NCBI GenBank assembly: GCA_020631735.1
Contig: CM036197.1
Coordinates: 49,957,880-50,021,879 of the forward strand
DNA length: 64,000 nt
Origin: Saccharum officinarum
Lineage: Eukaryota > Streptophyta > Magnoliopsida > Poales > Poaceae
Reading direction: 5' to 3'
A program made the translations under genes and the position numbers. The notes beneath the pieces were generated by a model, which worked only from the letters and a program-made list of their open reading frames with translations, did not search any database and was not told where the DNA came from. The stretch's first letter is position 1, and every line of letters starts with the position of its first letter. Shown here in pieces: positions 56,502-64,000 of the stretch.

Positions 56502-58142
56502 TGAAAGTCCTATGTTTGGTGTTGGTAATTAGTGACAATGCCTAAGTACTAATCCTATGCCTAAGTTGTATGTAGCATATGAGGATTAGTACATTCCAAG
56601 GTTGGTGGCAAGATGGACATGGTGATCATGATGGCCACACTTGGATTTGGACGCAACCCTACGTGATCAAGGCAAAGGTATATGCTTAAGGGTTGTATTT
56701 TAGTTACCAAGACACCTAGTGGGTGTGGTTACATTATAGGATAGATAGCCGTACTATAAAGAGGGGAATGACGCGGCTATTGAACTCCTAAGTGCCTCTA
56801 GGTGTGCATTTCGTAATCATATGCATTTGGATAGAACTAATATCGCCTCGAAAAATGATTGTGAAAATGCTAACACACTCACACATGACGAGATCACTTG
56901 GTGGTGTTAGCATGTTTGCGAAGGCGGTGGAGTTTGAGCGGTAGAGAGGGTTTGGGGTCCTCTCTCCCTCCCGCCGAGCTTGCGAGGCGGGATTCAGGCG
57001 TTTTCGAGGAGTTGAAACGACTTTTTTTCACTACGCCGGAAGTTCAGAAAAGAAACGGAGGCGAACGGAGGTCACAGAGGTGACTGGACGCTGAACCGGA
57101 CGCGGTCCTTGCATGATCGGACGCGTCCGGTCAATGTTCAGTGTCTGCGTGGTTTTTAGTTTGATGATCGGACGCGAAGCGCGTTCGGTCACTGACGATC
57201 GGACGCGTCCGGTCGTTCAGGGAGCTTACTGGACTCTAACCGGACGCTGGCACTGTCGTGTCCGGTCATTTACTTCAGCGCGTCCGGTCACTGTTTCGTT
57301 GAGCGCTGCTCAGGCGACCAGCGCGTCCGGTCACTCACGGGACCAGCGCGTCCGGTCATTTCCAGCGCGTCCGGTCTACGCGATGAGCGCGTCCGGTCGT
57401 TGCTTCGTAGTTAGCCGTTGGGCGACCGGCGCGTCCGGTCAGTTGGACCAGCGCGTCCGGTCAGTGCTTCGTGACTTAGCTGTTGTGCGACCGGCGCGTC
57501 CGGTCAGTTGGACCAGCGCGTCCGGTCAGTACGATTTCGGCTGTTTAAGGTTCTAACGACTCTTTTTGAAGGGGTACATCTATAAATACTCATTGGCCGG
57601 CTCAAGGCTCTCTCACTCGAACATTTGACATACTTGTGAGCACTTTGAGCTAAGCAACTCTCCTCTCACTCTTCTCTCTTGCTTCTTTGCATATTCGAAT
57701 TGAGATTGAGTGATCCAAGTGCATTTGCATTGTGAGATTGCATCTAGTTGACACTTGGTGGTTGATTTGCTATGGGATTCTTATTTCTCTTGGTGGTTGC
57801 CGCCACCTAGACGGCTTAGAGCAGCTTGGAGGCGTTGGCAAGAGTTGGTGATTGTTCTTGGCCACCTTCGGTGATTGTGAGGGGTTTGTGCCTACCTCGG
57901 CGAAGCGCCAAAGGCAACATTAGTAAATTGCTTCGTGTCATTGCAACCTTTTGCCATTTGGTAGGTTCTTGTGGTGCATTTTTGAGAGGCTCGGTGTGTG
58001 ACCGATTAGCCACCGAACCACGTGGTGAAGAGGGACACAACGGGGACTAGCGTGCCGGCAAGCACGTGAACCTCGGGATAAATCTTCGTGTCATCATTCT
58101 TATTGTGTTTGATTGATCCCGGTGGTTGTGTATTATGGTATT
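56502..58142 (+). repeat. 3' LTR of the SIRE-like element, truncated by insertion
   Basis: Colinear with the 5' LTR from TGAAAGTCCTATGTTTGGTG to GTATTATGGTATT, where the next retrotransposon begins. It includes the GCGTCCGGTCA zone (57075-57535) and a TATA box (57581-57588). Confidence 0.9.
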
Positions 58143-61100
58143 TGTAACACCCGAGGTGTTTGCCACCAGTTAAGCAGTAGGTTTGAGCTCAAACATGGTA
58201 GTTTGAGTGGTGATGAAGATGTCAAGGTCAAACCTAAGGAAGCGAGTCCCAACGTAAACTTGGATGTTGCACCCTTGCTTTACATATAGTCTATTTTTAA
58301 GATATATGCTTGGGTGGTGTTATTGCAATATCTTCATGTGTCTCACCTTAGTACCTATCTATATTGGTCACTGGAAAAGTTTCATGACGTTTGGAATCAA
58401 AAAGTCACATGAAATGATAAGTTATATGCTTGTTGGAATGACTTTACTATGTGCTTGAATTGCACTATCAAGTGAATGGAAATGTAGGTCATCAACCAAA
58501 CCTTTCAATCTTACACAAATGACTCTAGATGGACTCTACAACAAAAGTCAAGAAAGGTTCGTGTTGAGCAAATGCACAGAAAATGCTCCAGTGGATCAAA
58601 AAGGATAAATTAAGCTTTATCGCGGTATCACTTTGGTCAAAGTAGAAATATAGTTTCTATACCAGTTTTGATGTTGGACATTAAATGAAAGTTGTAGTTC
58701 ATGTTGTGTAGAAGAAACTTTGTTTTTGGACCAAGAGCTAGATCAACTTGGAAATAAGTCAAACAGAGGCTCGAAGATTGAATCAGCGGCTGTTTTCAGA
58801 CTTAGAATTTTTCTAAGTCTGGAATTCATCGTCGTCGACGTTGGCATGTCGCGTTCTCGTGTTTTCGTTAAGCAACTCAAGTTGACCCAAAAATGAAAGT
58901 AGGAGTTAACTTAATAGGGAAGAGCATACAAAAAGTTGGGTTCAGTCGGACCGAGTTTTGATCTCCGAAAGTGAGTTTCCATGACTATTTTCAAAGCGCT
59001 GACAATGCCATCTTGGGGCTTAATTTTCTACTGATCCAGAGTCTGAATGGTCATGCACCCTTAGTAAAGTTTGAAGAGGATAAGGAGAACATTAAACTTG
59101 CTTCAGGCGACAGGACCCGAATCTACACCGAATATGCTAAAAAACGGCATCCAATGTGCCCACTGTAGCACCCGCCACCTGCTCGGCTAAACGCCGCCGT
59201 GGCAACCATGCAGGCAGGGAGCCCCCACCATTACTGCCACATGCCTCATGCCCCTGCTCCTCCAAAGCTGCACCCGAGCTCCTCTCCTCTCCCATTCACT
59301 CGCCCCAGCGCTGCCCTCGCTCCCCTCCGCTCGCACCGCCGTTCGTCGCCGCGAACGTCCCCATGGTAGAGCCGAAGCTCGAGCCGCTGCTGTTGCGACG
59401 CCACTGCTGCTGCACCGCCGCTGCTTCATCACTGCCACTGCTGTTATGCTGCAGCTCGCCACCATGGTCGCGGCCTTCACCGTCGTAGCCGTGTCCGCCC
59501 GCCATTGCCGGCAAACCGAGCTCTGCAGCCACCACTGCCGTTCCCATACCTCCGCGCTTCCTCCGTACCAACTGAGCGCGGCATCGTCTTCCCCAACTCG
59601 CACCGCCTCTCCCGCGCTTCTTCTCCAGCTTAGAGCATCGCCGGAGTGCCGCTGCCACATGTCGCCGTCGTCCCATGCCGCCGGCGCACGTGGCCAGGCC
59701 ACGACGGGCCTTCGCCGGGCTAGCTGCGGCCACCAATGGGTGCGCGCGGGCCCCCTTGTGCTCCCCCACCACTCCATCGACGCCGACGTGACCTTCTCCG
59801 GCCAAATCCGAGAGCTCTGCCGCCTCCTCTACTGCAAATCGCGACTAGGGACCTCGCGGGGAATTCGACTAACTCCAGGGGCCTAACTGCTCAGTTAGTG
59901 ACTCAGATGAATAGTGCTCTCAGGACTGATTCATAATTATTTTGCAGAAACTTTGGAAATTCATAGTAAATCATAGAAAAATCGTAAAATAGCAAATGAG
60001 TACTTTTTGGAATCCTTGTGAAATTCTCTATGCATTAGATCTATAATATGGCATGTTTTAGTTTAAAGTTTTCTCTGTAAAAATAGATTTGTGCAGCTAG
60101 GTTTTTAATGCTAGATGTATTTGTCATTTTCGTAAATGTAGATCTCGGGCTCCAAATGAAGTGAAATTTTTGTGGAATGCTACACATGTGATGATTGATG
60201 TGTGGTAAAAATTTCATGAATTTTGGTTGCCATTTGAGTGAGTTATTAGTGTATCTTGCTCTCACATGAATTCTTGCAATAACAATTTGTCTTTTTCATA
60301 GAGGTTGATATACATGTCCAAATGGCTTGAAATTTGTACAGTAGACTATTGGGTGTATGTAAGAGCTACTGTAATTTTTTATAGATTTTATTATGGACTT
60401 TTAGTATATGTTTATTATTTCACCTTGCTATTTAAATAAATTAAGAAATGCTTTAAAAGAAATTATTTAATGATGATCACTATGCTTTTTGGTGATCATT
60501 TAACATGCAATTTATGATGGTTATATTGGTTATGGCCAAATATATGTTTGGAATATAAGTTAATATTTATTCTTGCAATTTATGCTTTCCTGGACAGTTT
60601 CGGGGACTTTGGTAATTGCACCATGAAAATGATGTTTTCTGAGAAACATGCTTATAACAAAGTTGTAGATGACTCATTAGTCTAGATTGTGTTAAATTTT
60701 GGTTGCATTTGGCCTTATAGTGTGTGAGTAATGACTGTTTCAAGTTGGGTTTCAGAAATAATTGTTCTCTGGAATCTCTGGACCAGATTCTGTAATTATG
60801 CATGTTTGACTTGGTTAACTTGAGAATCATGCTAAGATGATTAAATATGAATTATAGACAATTTCATAAGCTTTCCAGAATGTCTTGTTGAATGGCTATT
60901 GGATTTGTATAACTCCAGTTATGATCCAATCATGTAGATGTTGTTTGCAGTCCAGAAATTATCAGATTTTAGTTATGGTTGTTTACTCCATGTGTTGCTA
61001 ACTGTGGCTTATACCCTTGATGATGGTCAAGTTAAGACACTTGTGATCTTGTCAAACTTGTGTTATGCTTAATGTGCTTGCCCTCTTTATTTGGTTGTGT

Positions 61101-62874
61101 GAGGTTAGCTAATTAGCTTTTGGTGTCTATGTCTTAATCGTGTGTTTACATGCATGATTATGTGATGCATCTCTTGTTATCATTCATCATATTCATACGC
61201 ATGCATCTTGCATCTCATTTAGGTTCGCTAGATGCACCACGTGAAGGATGAGATGTTGAGTCCAAACCTGAAGACGGTGTTTGGTGGACCTATCCCGAAG
61301 ATGAAAGGATTAAGCAAGTGTCGGGATGGGAGATGCTCGCCAAGCGAGTGTCATCTGTCAATCACTAACCTAGTGTTCGATCTCAGGCAAGCCCCAGAGC
61401 ATTTTAAGTCTCCTATTTTATAAAAGTTGTTCCTTACTACATGAACTATAGTTATATATATAGTTGCATTAAGTTATAGGAGTTGAGTGAAACCGTTGTT
61501 GCATTATTACCTTGGCCACCGGATTATCTTTCACCCTGTTAGGTCAGGATCGAGTGAATTGCTTAGCCATGCTTAGATCGGTAGAAGTCGGGTGATTTCC
61601 TGTCACCTGCGAGTTATAGGTGGATACTGGGTTATGGTTAGCTGTATTTGTGATCATAAAAAGTAACCAAGTGTTGATGGATAAACGAAGACCGGGCGGA
61701 GTCTTATAGGGTTTTGGACTATAGTGATTCTGTCTGTGTCGATTAAGGACCGATCGTTGCTCGTCCCTCTTGTCATGTTGAACACATGCCTCACATTTAG
61801 TTGGCCGAATAAAGTACCTTTCGACCGCGAAGCTAGTGACACTTTTCGAGCCGGGATAAACTCGGGTTGGCAGACTGGTGTTGAAGTGGGTGTAACGGGG
61901 ACGCGAAGAGTGAGCCCAAGGTGCGTCCTGGCAGTCGGGCGGTCCCTGGGTAGTGCGATCCATGATTGTTATCCCACGGTTTCTTAGAAAGTGTCATTGG
62001 TGATCTATGCGACCCTGACGGGGGAAGCAGGGTTTGTGTGAGGAATAAATCTCCAACTGGATAGGAATTCGATTCGAATCGCCGTCGCTCCCGGTTAGTG
62101 AGCACTTGACTCGAGCTATGGCATCGTATTAATAATGATGGAACACGAATGGTTATGTGGATAATGTTGGAAATGCTAAACCTGAGATGGTAACCTTTGA
62201 TGTTAATGGTTAATCAAGTGATTGTTTTAGCATAGGTGCTTACCTAGATTGAATAGGTTATAATAAAGATGATGCAAAAATACTTAAATTAGTTTATTCA
62301 TGATAACTTATGCTTTTCGCAAATGAGTCAAGCTAGCCCACTGAAAGAAAGCCTTGCATACTCCTTGGTGTCATGTTATTTCTGGTTTATGATGGGTAAG
62401 TCTAGCTGAGTACCTTCTCGTACTTAGGGTTTATTCCCACTTGTTGCAGGTTATGGTATAACATAGCTACTGCAAGAATTGGAAGACTCCGGCTGTAGTG
62501 GCGGAGTGTGATCATGGGCATGATCCTTCTGAGCTATCTTATCTCTTATGCTTTTATGGGAAATTGACCTTGGTACTGGCATGTATTTGAATTAAGGTGA
62601 TATTAATTTCAAACTACTTTGCTTCTGCTACTTTTGAACTTGAGTTGTAATAACTCTACTGAACTCCGATATATGTTGAATTACATATGAAATGGATGTA
62701 ACATATGACCTGTTATGTTGGACCACTACGATCTTGGCTTATATGTTGGTTGATTGGAAATCCCTCGTAATTTTATTGGACTACCGGAGTTATAGGAGCT
62801 TAAGTACGGAAATTTAATTGCTCCAGCGATTGTTTTTGTACTTTTGTTCTTATAATTTGGGCGGTTCCGTGACA
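58143..62874 (+). mobile_element. 5' LTR of a long-LTR retrotransposon (probably Ty3/gypsy)
   Basis: 4732 bp from TGTAACACCCGAGGTG to GGCGGTTCCGTGACA, followed by a PBS, which fixes it as a 5' LTR. It is the inverted-orientation homologue of the solo LTR at 9663-14441. A TATATATATA run (61452-61461) about 3.3 kb into the LTR is shared with that copy and may be the promoter. A GC-rich block (59160-59880) has compositional open frames. Five bases before it are GTATT; the matching copy should lie beyond the window. TGTAACACC ends and the LTR length suggest a Tekay/Del-type element (inference). Confidence 0.85.
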
Positions 62875-62876
62875 GC

Positions 62877-62891
62877 TGGTATTAGAGCAAG
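62877..62891 (+). other. Primer binding site of the long-LTR element
   Basis: TGGTATTAGAGCAAG starts two bases after the LTR. It matches the initiator-methionine tRNA site TGGTATCAGAGC with one change. Confidence 0.8.
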
Positions 62892-64000
62892 GTTCAACAC
62901 TAAACATGTCATATGTGTATTGAAAACAAAGGTTTTTGGTTTGCAAAACGATGTTTTTAACAACTTATAGATACTACATATATAGGTTTGTTCAAATCTG
63001 AATTTTAAATCTAAGTATGCCAGTGGTCATTTCCTTTATGCCCAATTAAGGACCCTTAGGTGGCTTAATTAAGTACTAACTTGGGGGTTTTTAAGTTTTG
63101 CATCTACGCCCAAGCCAAGGTATGTATGAGTGATAACTTGACCGCACCGTTACCCTGTGGTCGAATGGTAGTGGTAACCTTCATATATGAAATAGCCATA
63201 TATGTCGCTAGAGTTACATTCTTGCAACGTCGCACCTACGCCAAGGTAAGTGTGAGCTGGGAGAGCATGACCTTTCAACCATCGGTCTAGGGGAGAGTTA
63301 GCTATGGTTACTGGCATAATTACATGTTTAACAATGTATTTATGAAAGTACTTAATTGTGGGTATATTTGTTGGGTAGCTATGATACCTAAGTATATGCA
63401 TCATGGGATGTATATATAGAGAGTATTTAGTTTACTGCTTTCATTGTGTGCTATTTTGGGAGTTGTTGGGCTGCAATGAAATTTTCTGCAGGTACGCTAA
63501 CCACGAATGCGTAAGTTGAATGTAGCTGACGACTAGCTCTATATCGAGAGAATGCGTGTTATGCCACTGACATAGAACGTGATTGCCACCTTAGGCTGGC
63601 AATCTTGTGAGGATGAATAGGACGAAGCATGCATCATCATGATTGTTGCTTGTGCATATAACTATGCTCTTCCCACCTTTGTCCTAATAAATAAGTAACT
63701 TGTGATTGATGTGCTGCACTATCCTTCTTGTTGGGGTTAGTCAAGAATGCCTTGTTCCATGTTGCTTGAATAGGAAGTGCTTGAGGATAGGGTGTTCTTA
63801 GCCTTAATATGTAATTGAGGTTACATGCTTAAATTTATAGATGTCCTCTAAATTAGTCAAGTAGTGGATGTGTTGCTCCTGTAAGCTCTTGCAAATGCTT
63901 ACTCAAGTAATTGTGATTCCTATGAATAAACTAAATTATTGAGTAGTCTAAAGTAAGAATGTTTGGAGTTACTAGAATAATGTGGTTGTGAGCTCTCTTG
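62892..64000 (+). other. Leader of the long-LTR element, no gag seen
   Basis: No long open frame is present in the 1.1 kb from the PBS to the window end. Short repeats CTACGCC.AAG.CAAGGTA and GCACCTACGCCAAGGTAAG (63103, 63230) look like a small duplicated motif with a donor-like GGTAAG. Gag is expected further downstream, outside the window. Confidence 0.5.

Larger units (their letters stand above)
47994..58142 (+). mobile_element. SIRE/Maximus-like Ty1/copia retrotransposon, 3' LTR interrupted
   Basis: Order: 5' LTR (47994-49974), PBS, gag, protease, integrase, RT, RNase H, long 3' spacer, polypurine tract, 3' LTR (from 56502). The 3' LTR is cut at 58142, at GTATT, by another retrotransposon; the remaining part (about 340 bp, judged from the 5' LTR) should lie outside the window. 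By eye I count about 19 differences over the first 660 bp of the LTRs, so it is younger than the element at 4991. Gag with a long coiled-coil tail, large LTRs and the integrase/RT text fit the SIRE/Maximus lineage (inference). The polyprotein carries many stops and one frameshift. Confidence 0.92.

Overview
This is plant nuclear DNA, and almost certainly from a grass of the sorghum/sugarcane/Miscanthus type (inference). It has one intron-containing gene with GT-AG splice sites, a chloroplast-type leader and a GC-rich first exon. The rest is dense in grass transposons: Tourist- and Stowaway-type MITEs, CACTA elements with TTTGCCGAGTG subterminal repeats, a LINE, and Ty1/copia and long-LTR retrotransposons. 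A run of exactly 100 Ns (19498-19597) shows it is a scaffolded assembly. I found one probably functional host gene, and no tRNA, rRNA or CRISPR.

Layout. 1-2674: promoter region and a three-exon gene for a chloroplast FATTY ACID EXPORT / Tmem14 protein (215 aa). 3105-3348: a Tourist-like MITE with TAA target duplications. 3669-17876: a 5'-truncated LINE on the minus strand, split by an 11.4-kb Ty1/copia element (4991-16395, TSD CATCA). That copia element is itself split by a 4.8-kb solo LTR (9663-14441, TSD GACGG). 17877-18724: end of a CACTA element carrying a Stowaway. 18725-20023: unassigned DNA with the assembly gap.

About 20.1-29.2 kb and 41.6-46.9 kb are two copies, in direct orientation, of one ancestral non-coding segment. 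Each has since collected its own insertions (MITEs, MULE-like elements, a second long solo LTR at 22350-26506). Aligning the copies gives empty sites for several MITEs. Between them lie a hAT-like element, MITE clusters, a CACTA deletion derivative (34719-37439, TSD ATT) that keeps the 3' part of its transposase gene, and a solo LTR of the SIRE-like family (39663-41607).

47994-58142 is a nearly complete SIRE/Maximus-like Ty1/copia element. Gag, protease, integrase, RT and RNase H are all recognisable, but broken by stop codons, most of which look like C:G to T:A transitions, and by one frameshift. Its 3' LTR is interrupted at 58143 by a long-LTR retrotransposon (5' LTR 58143-62874, then a PBS) that runs off the window. 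That LTR is the inverted relative of the solo LTR at 9663-14441.

I found no convincing undescribed biological system. The items most worth following are the segmental duplication with its empty sites, the three-deep nest of insertions, and the possibility that gag of the 4991-16395 copia element starts inside the LTR and is spliced across the primer binding site.
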